Positions 31,231 to 41,992 of a stretch of DNA of 64,000 bases are shown piece by piece; position 1 is the first letter of the stretch, and each line of letters begins with the position of its first letter. The stretch is from positions 18,954,535-19,018,534 of the forward strand of contig OY783203.1 of the NCBI GenBank assembly GCA_963678705.1, read 5' to 3'. A program made the position numbers and the translations under genes. Under the pieces are notes generated by a model that saw only the letters and a list, made by a program, of their open reading frames with translations, did no database searches and had not been told where the DNA came from. This DNA is from Panorpa germanica. Lineage: Eukaryota > Arthropoda > Insecta > Mecoptera > Panorpidae.

Positions 31231-32243
31231 CAGTGGCGTAGCTACTGTCGTATCTGCCGTATCAATGATATGGGACCGCTGACGTACAGAAGAAATGCAA
31301 AAATTCTTTCTTTACTATTTAAAAATCATTAATTCTATTTCTAAAGCTCTATAGCATGAAATTAATGACTTACAGAAAGCTAGCATTTTGATAAGTAATC
31401 TTTTAAATAGACTGAGCGAAATAAGAAGTCAACATTAATTCCATGGTTTGCTGAACGAGTCCAGAGATCTAGCAAAAGAGTGGGAAGTAACAACTGTTTT
31501 CAAAAATAAAGGAAAGAAGATACCGATGCGTTTTTTTAATGAACTATCACAAGATGAGAGATTTCAGAGCCCCTGTGATCTAAGTAATATGATCTATTTA
31601 TTACAACCGGAAAAACTATCTTTTTCAAACGAAGTAATAAAAAATTACGCCGGAAAACTGTCTGCTAAATACAGTAAAGACATGTCTGTTGAGCTTTATG
31701 AACAATTAATTGATTTGAAAACATGCCTAAAATCTGAAATTCAGACAATTCATTCCATTAAGATATTCATGGAATTATTGCTGATAAAATTCAATACCCT
31801 CGCATTCAGTTTTCCGGAGGTAATAACAGCATGCTTTCTATTCTAGACCCTTCCGGTTACAACTGCAACAGCTGAAAGAAGTTTTTCAAAATTATAATTA
31901 TAATAACTGATAAAAATTATCTAAGGGTCTCTATGGGACATGAAAGGCTATCAGAGTTATCACTATTGTCTATAGAGTCAGAAAATTTTAAAAACTAAAA
32001 TCGTCTTCAGCTATAAATGATTTAATAAATAATTTCGTCGAACAAAGGCAAGAATAGTGTATATTTAATTCGAATTGTTTGGCTAGCTTAGTTCCTAGGA
32101 GTATTAATTGTAAGTAATAACGTACAATAAATAATTATTTTAATTCAATGCGAGCATTCTTGTTCCTTTTGTGAAAAATCCCATCATTTGGGCCCCCGAA
32201 CAAATTTTGATACGAGGACCGTCTAAGGCACGATACGCTACTG
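31231..32243 (+). mobile_element. hAT element relic (~1 kb) with transposase remnant
   Basis: Ends CAGTGGCGTAGCTA and, on the minus strand, CAGTAGCGTATC form a hAT-type inverted repeat. The flanks AATATATC (31223-31230) and AGTATACC (32244-32251) agree at 6 of 8 positions. The interior encodes the C-terminal half of a hAT transposase. It is inserted in a SINE-1 body and so is younger than it. Confidence 0.85.
31448..31998 (+). pseudogene. hAT transposase C-terminal part (ZMYM/DUF4371-like group)
   Basis: A 132-codon open frame (31448-31846) starts LNESRDLAKEWEVTTVFKNK and includes NYAGKLSAKYSKDMSVELYE, fitting the segment before the hAT dimerisation domain. After a stop the frame continues with TLPVTTATAERSFSKL, then NYLRVSMGHERLSELSLLSI with ESENFKN: the dimerisation helix set, whose AERSFS motif is diagnostic. 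The N-terminal BED/DDE part is absent. Two or more stops make it inactive. The subgroup comes from recalled resemblance to ZMYM-like hAT proteins. Confidence 0.85.
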
Positions 32244-32510
32244 AGTATACCATTGGCAGACATGTGGAAAAGTGTTACACAGTAATAAACAAAGTGATAA
32301 TAGAATAAAGAATCAGGGAATGCAATTCAATGAGTGACATCATAGTTGGAGGGCGATGTATCAGATGGAAAAGGAAATTATTAGAAAAGCAACGTACGGA
32401 AAATAATTTAAAATAGAATAGTGAAATGAAATAGATTATTTATTATAAAATGTAATACATTGGTTTAAGTGCTAATAGCTATCAATAGTAAAAATAGTAT
32501 ATAAAAAAAG
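32244..32510 (+). mobile_element. SINE-1 body fragment, right part
   Basis: Resumes after the hAT with CATTGGCAGACATGTGGAAA and continues AGAATCAGGGAATGCAA, GATGTATCAGATGG and GTGCTAATAGCTATCAATAG, matching SINE-1 at 11033. Confidence 0.7.
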
Positions 32511-32596
32511 ATCATCAGATTTGTGCTGTTAAGATCTATGAGTTTGTCATTCTCTTTCGTTAATGTACATTGCCATTTGGTCAATTATAATATATA

Positions 32597-32598
<2 letters not shown>

Positions 32599-32652
<54 letters not shown>
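32599..32652. repeat. (TA)n microsatellite
   Basis: TA tract at the left border of the family B insertion; an ORF with repeated YI residues here is spurious. Confidence 0.95.
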
Positions 32653-32654
<2 letters not shown>

Positions 32655-32990
32655 TAATATATATAAATTACGTGTCACGTTGTTTGTCCGCGATGGACTC
32701 CTAAACTACTTAACCGATTTTAATCAAATTTGTACACCGTGTGCAGTTTGATCCAACTGGAAAGATAGGATAGCTTACATCTCAATTTATGATTGCAATA
32801 TTATCTTATTGCAAATTATTTGTCTATTAATTATCTGTTAGTTCCAAACGATTTTAAAAGATGGCGACATCTGTTGACTAGATTGAGTAAATATTCTGTT
32901 GACTAGATTGAGTAAATATTCAATAGATGGCGCTATGTAATGTAATATGACAAAAACGTTAGCCACAGCAACGCGTGGCCGGGACAGCTA

Positions 32991-32992
<2 letters not shown>
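32651..32992 (-). repeat. 'TACTAG' element, family B, copy 2
   Basis: Reverse complement of 3970-4292: starts ATCTTAATATATATAAATTA and ends GGCCGGGACAGCTAGTA. It carries the doubled ATTGAGTAAATATTC unit. It lies within a TA tract that is uninterrupted at 38490. Confidence 0.8.

Positions 32993-33048
<56 letters not shown>
32991..33048. repeat. (TA)n microsatellite
   Basis: TA tract at the right border of the family B insertion. Confidence 0.95.
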
Positions 33049-33051
<3 letters not shown>

Positions 33052-33548
33052 AAACGCACAATTAAACTGAGATTCCACAGCGAAATAATACTGCGAATAA
33101 TTTAATTAAATTTGAAATTAAATTCAATCTACACACAAAACAAATACGTCGCTTGCGACGGGTTTAAATGCTGGTACTATATATTTCGAATAATAACTCT
33201 CACAATACACATATGTAATTTGTTACTTATGAGTGGGTTGTCACATTGTGACTTCCCACGGTCCAAAAATTATAAAATTATTCTGTTTTTCCTTGGCCGG
33301 ATGTCCAGTCCATCTTCTTGTCATAGGTCAGTTCTAGGTGAGCCTAACCAACTTTAGTCATTACATTACACGCGGAATATAATTAATTATTGCATAAGAT
33401 AAATACACCGCCATCTGTTTTGTCATCACTACTACTATATCATGGAAATTATACGAGCACTCGATTATTGGTATTCAAATTTAAATTCAAAATTTTTAAT
33501 GTTTTTAAATTTTTAAAAAAATATTGACAAAGTTAATTTGCCTATTTC

Positions 33549-35158
33549 TTAACCCATTATCTACCGGTGTTCGATTTTTCGAACACTCAGTTTTACCCAT
33601 TTTTAATTTAAAATATTTCTATGTTCTTATTAGATTTTGATTTGTATCTTTGTATTATTATAAAATTTGATTAATTTGCTATAAAAGAAAATTTGTATTT
33701 TTAAATTTACCTTCCTCCTCTCAACGGTCGGGGGGGTGTAATTATTACCTTACATTCAGATACTTTTTAAAATTAATTTTTAATTCATTTTTGATTATTA
33801 TTTTTTTAAACCAGTGATGCAAATTTATTATTGAACGCGCAAACTGTTTATGACACTATTTTTCTACAGAGTCTGGTACATCTATCAGACGACAGGTGTA
33901 AATAAACTTAAGTGTTCGATTTTTCGAACGTTGGCAAGTATTTAGCATTTTTCTTAATTTTTGACATCTGTATACAGTGAACTTTTTCTGAAATTTACAC
34001 ATATTGTTTCGCCCGGGAAATTGCTTACATTTAAAACTTTAAAATATTTTAGTGTTCTTTTTTAATTAGCTATTGTTTATTATCATATATAAATACTACA
34101 GGTAAGCTATTTAAGTTATATTTTTGTTAAATAACATAGGAAATCGTTGCAAATGTTTTACATTAGTTATAATTTCTATCTAATAGCTTTATCTATGATA
34201 GAGATTGCGACCATTATTGATAACTGGAGTGACAGTGAGGACGAAATTATTACCGTAATTGTTATTCCACCTGCTCAAGTAGATGATGTAACTGAAGAAG
34301 AAATACTGGACAAAGATTTTATTCCAATGAGTGATGAGATATATAAAAATACATACATTAAATTGTACATATATAACGTATTTAATAAATATATTCTTCG
34401 ATTTACAGATTACTGCTTTAAATGAGGTAGTTGGTACTCTTGAATATACTACATCATTTGATTTAAAAAACAGAATATTGTTTTGCCTTTTTCAGGACAA
34501 TAGTAGGGTTCCGTTTGCACCAATCACAATTAAATATTTCCAACGCATGCAGTTAAAAGATGGAAAAAGCAGCAGAAAAGTAAAAATAGAACATCAACAG
34601 CTGGCAAATTTAAAATTTTGCAACAGCCATTGCTTTTGCGTAATTATAATAGGGGTACGGGAGGAGTGGATTTGCTTGACAATGCTGTCCAAAATTTCCG
34701 CATCAACATTAGTGCTAAGAAGTAGTATTGGCCATTATGGTTATCTATATTAAATTCGTCAATGGCAAATACTTGGAAACTACACTGCTTTGTTGCACGA
34801 TATCACAAAGTTAACAAGAAAAAACCAGTTCCCAAAGAAGACTTCAGGCCTTCTGTGGTAGAAAAGGTACTGCTGACACCAAATATCGAAAATGATTTTC
34901 TTTCTGAAGATGTAACGGATAAAGATTTTAATGAATTCAACCTACCTAAAATATCAGGTCAATAATGTTTTAATACAACAGAAAGAAAAGAAAGTTCGTC
35001 GATGCAAATTAAGTGGTTGTGGAAAACCTACGTATTTTATGGGCAAAAAATGCAATATTCAATTGCACACAAAATGCTTTGAGGCTTTTCATGAGAAAAA
35101 TTTATAAGTAAATAAATTTGCAATATCAATAAAGAATATTAATTCTTCGGGAAATTCG
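33549..35158 (+). mobile_element. piggyBac-type element relic, right end not found
   Basis: TTAA (33549-33552) is followed by CCCATTATCTACCGGTGTTC, a piggyBac-style CCC start. The interior encodes N-terminal acidic and C-terminal parts of a piggyBac transposase. Two subterminal hairpins with GTGTTCGA/TCGAACAC arms lie at 33567-33586 and 33912-33930. The left junction is fixed by comparison with repeat C copy 2, which reads through TTAA at 38966-38969. No reverse complement of the left end is found after the transposase, so the right end is deleted or rearranged. Confidence 0.78.
34147..35107 (+). pseudogene. piggyBac transposase pseudogene (PGBD-like)
   Basis: An N-terminal piece from about 34194 reads MIEIATIIDNWSDSEDEIIT and VDDVTEEEILDKDFIPMSDE, the acidic start typical of piggyBac proteins. 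The central catalytic region is largely missing. Near 34640 another frame gives NYNRGTGGVDLLDNAVQNF, the conserved D-containing block, then AKK, a stop at 34723-34725 in place of the expected Trp, and YWPLWLSILNSSMANTWKLH. The tail from 34990 has RRCKLSGCGKPTYFMGKKCN and LHTKCFEAFHEK, the C-terminal Cys-rich zinc-binding domain. Frameshifts and stops mean no function. Confidence 0.85.
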
Positions 35159-35480
35159 GATGTCTGTAGTTTTTTAATTAATATACCAAATATCATTAAA
35201 ATTGTATTTATTTAATTAGTTATAATGTTACTAAGCTCCGTGCAAAATTTAATCCGTCTATTTTTTTTTTTTACGGAGAAAATGAACATTTTCTAATATT
35301 ACTACAAACCCTATCCATATGTAAGCAATGAATTTTGGATTTGGGAAATTCTGATGTCTGTGGTTCTTTAATTAATATACTTAAGATCAATAAAATTGTA
35401 TTTATTTAATTAGTTATAATGTTACTAAGCTCCGTGCAAAATTTAATCCGTCTATTTATTTTGTTTTCGGAGAAAATCAA
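35159..35480 (+). repeat. Tandem duplication of ~188 bp
   Basis: GATGTCTGTAGTTTTTTAAT through AAATTTAATCCGTCTATTTT at about 35158-35290 is repeated at about 35351-35480, with the nearly identical core GTTATAATGTTACTAAGCTC and CGTGCAAAATTTAATCCG. It lies just past the transposase stop and may be the element's 3' subterminal region. Confidence 0.8.
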
Positions 35481-36249
35481 CATTTGCCATGTGTGCCATA
35501 ATAAGCCCTTTTTGTCCGATTCAAATATATGGTATTTATACCATATTATTATTATTTATTATGTTTTTTTTTATTTTTTGCGTACGCATTGTAAACTATT
35601 TCTTTAAATAGAAAACATAATACACTTGCAAATATTAAATCCAACAAGTGTATAGTCTTTTGCGCGAATGCCAGTTGGAAACCACTAGTACGGCTCATTT
35701 TCGAACTTTTTGCTAACTTCAGCGACGTAAGACAATTAGATTAATATATTTATGTATTTTATTTATTTATCGTCTGACTATTTCCGATACTGTCTGCCTT
35801 GTTCAGTCACCGACAACTTCCTACAACGTAGTCAGTTTTTATGGTATCGCAGCCTCAGATATGTGGCTTACACCTTTTACAATTATGTGAACATATTGTA
35901 ACATATTATACTGAACTCACTATTGTTACTTGGAGCCACGGCATATTGTTTTTACGCATTTAATTTTTCATACTAATACCTTGTTTCCCCTCAAACTCGA
36001 TTCCCATTGTACACCAAGCTCGCTGGATTTAAATGATAAAATACTTCAAGTACGTAGAATAAATCAAAATTGGATGTACAGTACAAAAACCCCTCTAGTG
36101 TGTATCAGAAACCATTTTTGGAACTTTAAAATAACTTCAAGTAACTTTAAAAAAAATCGATTAATTCCATTTATTGAAGAAAATTGCAAAGTTTAGATCT
36201 CTTGAGAGAGACTTAAATTTTTTTCATTTAGGCCATGTTTTTGTTATTA
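35481..36249. other. Unassigned spacer
   Basis: Nothing supportable; ORFs here have no recognisable domain. Confidence 0.4.
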
Positions 36250-36252
36250 TAA

Positions 36253-36734
36253 GGCTTGTCGTACATTACAATCATATTTCAGCGAATTTTAATCGGACGT
36301 ATACGTGCTACTACGCTTTAGAAAACCCAGTAAATGTCATGAACCCTCGCACACTGCACGCGACAAAGCCGTCCGAATACGGGTGTTTAAGAGAATTTTA
36401 GCCAAGGAAATACATGCTACAACGCTAAACCTATCCGAACCTTGTAAATGCAATCAGCCGTCTCAGACTGGAAGGTAATGCAATAGTTTCTTTCATAACA
36501 GTGGTATATCGATAAAAATTAAAGTAAAAGTTTGCTCTCATGATATATTATGTTAGTACAAAACAACTCCAATACACCCTACAATACACAAGTTTGGCTT
36601 GGCGTACTGTCGTATCAGTACATGGTATGTATGTATTGTGACACAATATATGCAAAGAATACAGGAGTCTGCTTGCTTTGTATTTACGTCCTAATTCGCC
36701 TACGATTAAATACGCTTGCAGTGGGCAACAGGTC
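36253..36734 (+). mobile_element. TWA-3 element, copy 3
   Basis: From GGCTTGTCGTACATTACAAT to CGCTTGCAGTGGGCAACAGG, collinear with 5193-5715 including GCAATCAGCCGTCTCAGACT. Flanked by TAA (36250-36252) and TTA (36735-36737). Confidence 0.75.
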
Positions 36735-36737
36735 TTA

Positions 36738-36865
36738 GGCTTACAAAGTATCGTAACTGGCCATTCAGGAGAGGAAAAGAAACTTTCCAGATAGGAGGTG
36801 GTCGTCGGTGATAGGACTCAGCATCGAAAATAAATCGACGTTAAATAAATTTAAAAAAAAATAGA
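36738..36865 (+). mobile_element. SINE-2 3' half
   Basis: GTCGTCGGTGATAGGACTCA and GCATCGAAAATAAATCGACG then TTAAATAAATTTAAAAAAAAA match the SINE-2 3' region; the tRNA-like head is missing. Confidence 0.6.
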
Positions 36866-37712
36866 AAATTAGATTTTAGAAGCTGTTATTTCCACCTCAA
36901 ATTAAGCCAGTTATCTACTGACGGTAATTAAACAGAGTTTCGCTGATTTCTATAAATTTTTAGTTTTTAAATATTACAATTAGTAAATAAATCTAACACT
37001 TAATTAATAACAAAATTCCGGTACCAAACATGTTGACATAGCAAAGCCACATATGTTGCGTTTCGAGGGAACACACTCATAAATCTTACAAATTCAAATA
37101 TTTTTACTTTAATAATACGAGTGTGAATATATTTTATGCTATTAATTTGTTTGGTTACCTATAAAGTATGTTACGAATGAGTTTGTTTTATAAAATGAAG
37201 ACATTAATGTTTTCCATGTACATACGAGCCATACGAGCATTTCCTGGCTTTGATTAATGCTGACATATTGGAAAACATCCAATAATTATCTCACGTTAAA
37301 TTAATGCAGGCTCCAACCATCAGCCACCAAACCATGCACCAAACACGTCGAGAGCTAATACAGTGTGCTAATACAAAATGACTTTTATATGACAATTAAT
37401 AACGTTGGTTTTGCTATAGTATACTTTATACTCGTATCATGGTATATCGACTATGTATTTTATAATGAAATTATTGGCATGTTACCCTCTATAGAACATT
37501 TGTTTGTATTTAGAAGATAATAAATACAATGACGTCATTTGGATTGGAATTAGTTCCGAAACAAATTTAAAATTATAACCATCTATACGGTAGCATATAA
37601 CAGAGTTTCTTCATCTTTTCGAATGTTCCCTCAAATGCTGAGATAAAAATTGAAAATAATATTGCTGATTTGTCAAGCTCTGTAAAAATCTTGGTATTAA
37701 ACTACACCACAT
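36866..37712. other. Unassigned spacer
   Basis: Nothing supportable. One TACTCGTA octamer at 37429-37436. Confidence 0.4.
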
Positions 37713-38055
37713 ATACGAAGGTGGTTTTATAATTCAGTGACTTTTTTAAAAAAAAGCGCTTTTTTATCAACATAGTCTTCTTTAAGCTCGATACATTTAG
37801 TCCAACGTTTTTCCAATTTGTTATTCCTTCCAAATAATAGATTTTCTCAAGTCACTCAAAATAGGCGTTTGCTTCAGTGATGACCTCTTTGTTAGACCCA
37901 AATCTCTTACCACCGAGCTATTTCTTCAGGTTTGGAAACAAGAAATAGCCGCAGTGGGCTAAATCTGGATAATATGCTGGATGAAGTAACAGTTCGTAGC
38001 CCAATTTATGAGTTTTTGCCATAGTGCGTCGCTGCGTTCAATGACTGTACGGAAA
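37713..38055 (-). pseudogene. mariner transposase C-terminal remnant with 3' terminal repeat
   Basis: On the minus strand the sequence encodes YELLLHPAYYPDLAHCG-type residues (the last catalytic Asp region), then KKLGGKRFGSNKEVITEANA with a stop and frame changes, and EKRWTKCIELKEDYVDK-like residues. It ends with CAGTGAATTATAAAACCACC-type sequence and TTCGTA. It is the same family as 25634-26410. 5' part absent. Confidence 0.8.
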
Positions 38056-38085
38056 ATTTGACCGTAGTCTATTAATAGATGGCAG

Positions 38086-38304
38086 TTGGCGGGAACTGTG
38101 CAAGAAATTCAAAGAGTTATTGAAATATCAAATTCGCTAGAATTAAACACAGTTGCTAAAGCAAATCAAATTCTTATAGAAAATATAGACTCTAAAGAAA
38201 GTCATCTGACTCAAGCACACAATAAAAGACTTATATATCATACAATTATAAAATCAAAAATGTTAAGAAGAAGAAACTACAGAGCATACAGAACAAATAT
38301 CTAA
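38086..38304 (+). other. Unrecognised 72-codon ORF
   Basis: Reads AGTVQEIQRVIEISNSLELN and DSKESHLTQAHNKRLIYHT. It lies between a mariner remnant and a LINE fragment. I recognise no domain; it may be LINE-derived coding upstream of the fragment starting near 38290. Confidence 0.2.
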
Positions 38305-39180
38305 AGCTCGACTACATGAAGAAACTAAATCATTAAACATCAAACCTTAATAAAACTGCAAACGTAAATGTTTTACGGTACTATGACAATACACAAAAAT
38401 TCACTGATATAGTACACACACGATAGCCTACCCTTTAAAATACCTACCCTTTTTGGTTTCTGTACATTGCCATTTGGTCAATTATAATATATATATATAT
38501 TTGAAACGCACAATTAGACCGAGATTCCACTGCGAGTAACTTAATTAAATTTTAAATGAAATTCAATCTACACACAAAATAAATACGTCGTAAATAAATA
38601 AATAAATAATAACTCTCAGAGTACACATATATAATTTGTTATTTATGAGTGGGTTGTCACATTGTGACTTCCCACGGTCCAAAAATTATTTATTTATTTC
38701 ATGTCCAATTCCTAAATACAAATGTCAATGGTCGATTCCATCTTCTTGTCATAGGTCAGCCTAACCAACTTTAGTCATTACATCACACGCGGCAGATAAT
38801 TAATTATTGCATAAGATAAATACACCGCCATCTGTTCTGTCATCACTACTACTATATCATGGAAATTATACGAGCACTCGATTATTGGTATTCAAATTTA
38901 AATGCAAAATTTTTATTGTTTTTAAATTATTAAAAAAATATTGACAACGTTAATTTGTCTATTTCTTAATTTCTGTACGCTATTGGTTTTATCGGTTGTA
39001 CTAATATAGGGTTTTCCAACAAGCGCGGGTCGACTTAATATCATCTCATATAAAACACCTAGATACAACTTATATGGATATTCAAGGTGTTTGTTTCATA
39101 TGAGATCAAATTCGCATTATCATCGCTTTAAAATCAAATACAGACTACCGAAAGACACAATTCTCTAGGCACATGTTATA
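38290..39180 (+). mobile_element. Jockey-type LINE 3' fragment, split by repeat C
   Basis: The left part (38290-38441) has CTACATGAAGAAACTAAATC (LHEETKS), ACACACGATAGCCTACCCTT and ends CTTTAAAAT. The right part resumes at 39126 with CTTTAAAAT, then CAAATACAGACTACCGAAAG and CTCTAGGCACATG. The related LINE at 2931-2990 reads straight across (CTACCCTTCAAGATCAAATA), which establishes both the continuity and the insertion. Confidence 0.72.
38433..39134 (+). mobile_element. Repeat C, copy 2, with 9-bp target duplication
   Basis: CTTTAAAAT occurs at 38433-38441 and 39126-39134, flanking a ~684-bp insert with the repeat C sequence (38461-38969) plus ~155 bp more. No terminal inverted repeats are obvious. 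Near the right end, ATCTCATATAAAACACCT is inverted at 39083-39104 with small mismatches. A 9-bp duplication without TIRs does not fix the class; Mutator-type elements make 9-bp duplications, so that is one option. Confidence 0.7.
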
Positions 39181-39214
39181 TGTATAGAAGGATACACATT
39201 TCTTGAAGATTGTT

Positions 39215-39480
39215 AAACGTCAGTTCAGAAAATAGAGGATTTGCGGAAAGGAGATATGGAAGATAAGAGATGGATGTCGGAGATAGAGCAAAGAAGAAAA
39301 TATTAAAGAAAATAGAAATAGTAAAGGAAGAGAGCCGAGAAGAACTAATAAAGGGAGAAAAGCAATGAGGAGTAGGGAGCAAGAAAATGCTGTTGGAATT
39401 AGTAGAAATGTTAGAATAGTTTTAAGTTTAGTGATTTAAGATTGAAAGAATGTAAAGTCTAACATTAAATTAATAAAAAA
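39215..39480 (+). repeat. Purine-rich LINE-type 3' end (family L15), copy 1
   Basis: TCAGAAAATAGAGGATTTGC then GGAAAGGAGATATGG matches the minus strand of 40570-40610. It ends in a TAAATTAATAAAAAAAA tail. Coding content not recognised. Confidence 0.6.
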
Positions 39481-40084
39481 AAGATCCATATTTCTTCTCA
39501 TTTAAAATATTACAGGACCGAAGCGTTTTTGACCACTTCTTCTTGCACAAACAGTCAAACACACTACATAAAAATCTAAATCACGACATCGACAATGAGG
39601 ATTTCGGCGAAAGTTAGGCATCATCAAATTAAGAAATAGACAAATAAAGTGGTAAATAAATATTTTATGAACCTTTTCGAATGTTTGAGGAACTTCAAAA
39701 CCACTATCACAAATCTTTCAACAAACTGTGCCTTAGCGAACCACCGCTTAAGAACCATTGGTATCGAATGAGCAATGGCCAATGAAAAGTTATCACTAAC
39801 CACGCAAAAACCACTGCAAGTGAACGGCAACTGAGCAACTGAGAGGAAGTGAGACGGTCAGACGGTGAGACGGCCATTCCGCCAGACAGCCGTTTTACGT
39901 AGTTTCCAGGAGATTTATAGCATATACATACTTTCATAAATTCATTTAAAATGACATACTTGTACGTAAACATTGTAATTTTAGTAGAAATTAACATTTA
40001 CAAATATTAAACGATTCTATAGAAATTTAGAGAATGAATTACCGCCGAAAATAATGTCATAAACAATGTGGTGAATTTTTATTT
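39481..40084. other. Unassigned spacer
   Basis: Nothing supportable apart from short GACGGTCAGACGGTGAGACG repeats near 39850. Confidence 0.4.
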
Positions 40085-40620
40085 ATTTACTATTTTTTTT
40101 ATTAATTATTATTAATTGTTCGCCTTTCGGCTTTACAATCTACATTCTTAATATATTTCATAGAACTTCAACTTGAAATTAGTAACAAAAAGTACTTTCT
40201 GCTTCTTCTTCTCTTGAACCTCTTCCTTCATTTTCCCTAGTCTTCCTTCATTCTCACCGTTTCCTCACCTCTTGTCTTCTTTGTCTCCTCTCGGCAAACG
40301 GTTTCTTGCTTCTCCTTCCTTATTGCCTGTATCTCCATCTATCACCTCTTGCCTTCCTTGTCTCCTCTCGACCAAGCTCTCTTCTTTAATATTCTTTTCA
40401 CTATCCATCCTTCCTTCTCTTTTCGTTTTCACTTCTCCACTTATGTCTATTACAGGCTTAGACGCTCTCTCTTTACTATTTCCTCTTGACTCTCTTACCT
40501 TACTCTTTCTTCTTGACTCTCTACCTTTACTATGTTATTATTGTCTCTATCTCCGTCATCTACCTCTTGTCCTTATCTCCTTTCCGAAAATCCTCTATTT
40601 TTCTGGACTGCAGTTTAACT
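40085..40620 (-). repeat. LINE-type 3' end (family L15), copy 2, minus strand
   Basis: Read on the minus strand it is a long purine-rich run followed by AAGAAGAAGCAGAAAGTACT and ATGTAGATTGTAAAGCCGAA then AGGCGAACAATTAATAATAA, closely matching 45480-45905. The Ser/Leu-rich plus-strand ORF at 40272-40655 is the antisense of this purine run. Confidence 0.68.
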
Positions 40621-40724
40621 GTTTCCTTATTTATTTACTATGGTTTTTAACTTAACGACAGGCAATACAATACTAGCCTTATCGTCGACAACCTTGCATA
40701 TGTATAATACTTGTATAATTAATG

Positions 40725-40825
40725 ACACTACGATCAAACCCAGAAAATATAGTGGTGGTCGGAAAATACAGCCGCCGGGTATTAATGTATCAATGCTCTC
40801 GGCGCTCTCAACTCAATTTTAAATT
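40725..40825 (-). repeat. SINE-1 head fragment, minus strand
   Basis: On the minus strand GAGAGCATTGATACATTAAT is followed by ATATTTTCTGGGTTTGATCG, in the order of the SINE-1 head and early body. Confidence 0.5.
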
Positions 40826-41655
40826 AATACTCAATATAAATGTATACGTACGTTCACTCGAAGAGATAGCAAAAGTACTATAGCTTCGTTACTTTTGAAT
40901 GATTTTATTTAATATAATGTTAAATGTTTAATATAATGTTAATGTTAATGTTAAAATGTTAAAAATGCATTAAATATCTTGAACTACATCTCAGGTAAAA
41001 ACTTTCTGGTTAGTTTCAAGCTTAGTACAAGCTAATTCTATCTGTCATTGCACGGTGCATGAATGAGTTCATGTTTTCATATTTTGTTGTTGGCATCTGG
41101 CATATTTTGTTGTTGGCGGTTCAAAATGGACCACCAGACTTATATTCTAAAAAACATTTTGATGAAATGGCTTACCTAGATGAAGTTCCAGTCAAGAAAT
41201 CAACTCATTTTTTACTCCGATTTCAGATGGTGATACACCAATGAAAACAAAATCGTCAAAATCTTTTCATAAATATATTATTTCTCTTTTCACCAACGTA
41301 CATGAAAATTGAGATATAGTTGTTGTCTCTTTTATATTTCAAAATATTTATTTCAGAAGAGATAAAATTCCACATTCATTTCACCAGATTATCATAGACA
41401 AAGAAACAAGATATATCTATTACTAGTGAGTAGTGAGTGGTAGTGAGGCCAGGTGAAGTGATTTTATCATTTGTAGTTCATATCACTGACATTTCCTTGA
41501 ACGAGTGAAATCAAAATGAATTGTTTCATGACAAAAAAATCATACGCATCTTTAATTTGCTGTCAATGTATGGAGTCAAGTATGGAGACCTTCCCTCGAT
41601 AACAAAGTTAATGCTGCTAAGAAGCAGAAAACAGCATCCTGATATTTTAACTAGT
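40826..41655. other. Unassigned spacer with a 61-codon ORF at 41059-41244
   Basis: The ORF reads NGPPDLYSKKHFDEMAYLDE and VPVKKSTHFLLRFQMVIHQ. Its codon usage looks protein-like, but I recognise no domain. The stretch at 41515-41575 resembles the distal part of repeat R9. Confidence 0.3.
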
Positions 41656-41660
41656 CTTAA

Positions 41661-41989
41661 GGTGGCGCCAGACTATGCTACGAACACCTTCCACCTTGGA
41701 CGCATCTTGAGGCCGATACTGGAACTAATGTTCTTGTTAGAGGAAGTTCAGATTGTTGACCCACGTCAAAAGGAATTTTACTATCCCCCACCACACACTT
41801 GATCTAAATGCCATGCTCTGCTGCGCAAATCGTCCAACAAAGGAAGGTTTCTTTATTTACTTGAAAGCTTTTGTTACACAGTGTCAGTGTGATCAAACAT
41901 TCGTTCCAGCGTTAATCTTGCAATATTTCACTCACACGCTGGAGGCAAGCATTTGAATCAAACGTTCACCACATCTTTTGATACCGGCT
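41661..41989 (+). mobile_element. TWA-2 element, copy 2
   Basis: GACTATGCTACGAACACCTT, GTTGACCCACGTCAAAAGGA, CGTCCAACAAAGGAAGGTTT, CAGTGTCAGTGTGATCAAAC and TTTTGATACCGGCT are collinear with 60766-61177. TAA precedes it and TTA follows. The ORFs across it shift between copies. Confidence 0.74.
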
Positions 41990-41992
41990 TTA

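Larger units (their letters stand above)
32564..33552 (+). repeat. Repeat C, copy 1, carrying a family B element and a piggyBac insertion
   Basis: TGTACATTGCCATTTGGTCA begins both this copy and 38461. The copy is interrupted in its TA tract by the family B element (32651-32992), resumes at TTTGAAACGCACAATTA (33049) and is collinear with 38490-38969 to TATTTCTTAA. There the piggyBac relic starts. The sister copy keeps the uninterrupted sequence at both points. Confidence 0.8.

Noticed and set aside
32563-32751. 62-codon ORF with YI repeats
   Set aside because: Translation of a TA microsatellite.
35561-35620. Right end of the piggyBac relic (GCGTACGCATTG resembling GTACGCTATTGG after the empty site)
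   Set aside because: Similarity is short and no TTAA or inverted CCC end is present at the junction.
40272-40655. 127-codon Ser/Leu-rich ORF resembling a membrane protein
   Set aside because: Antisense of a purine-rich LINE-type 3' end (compare 45480-45905).
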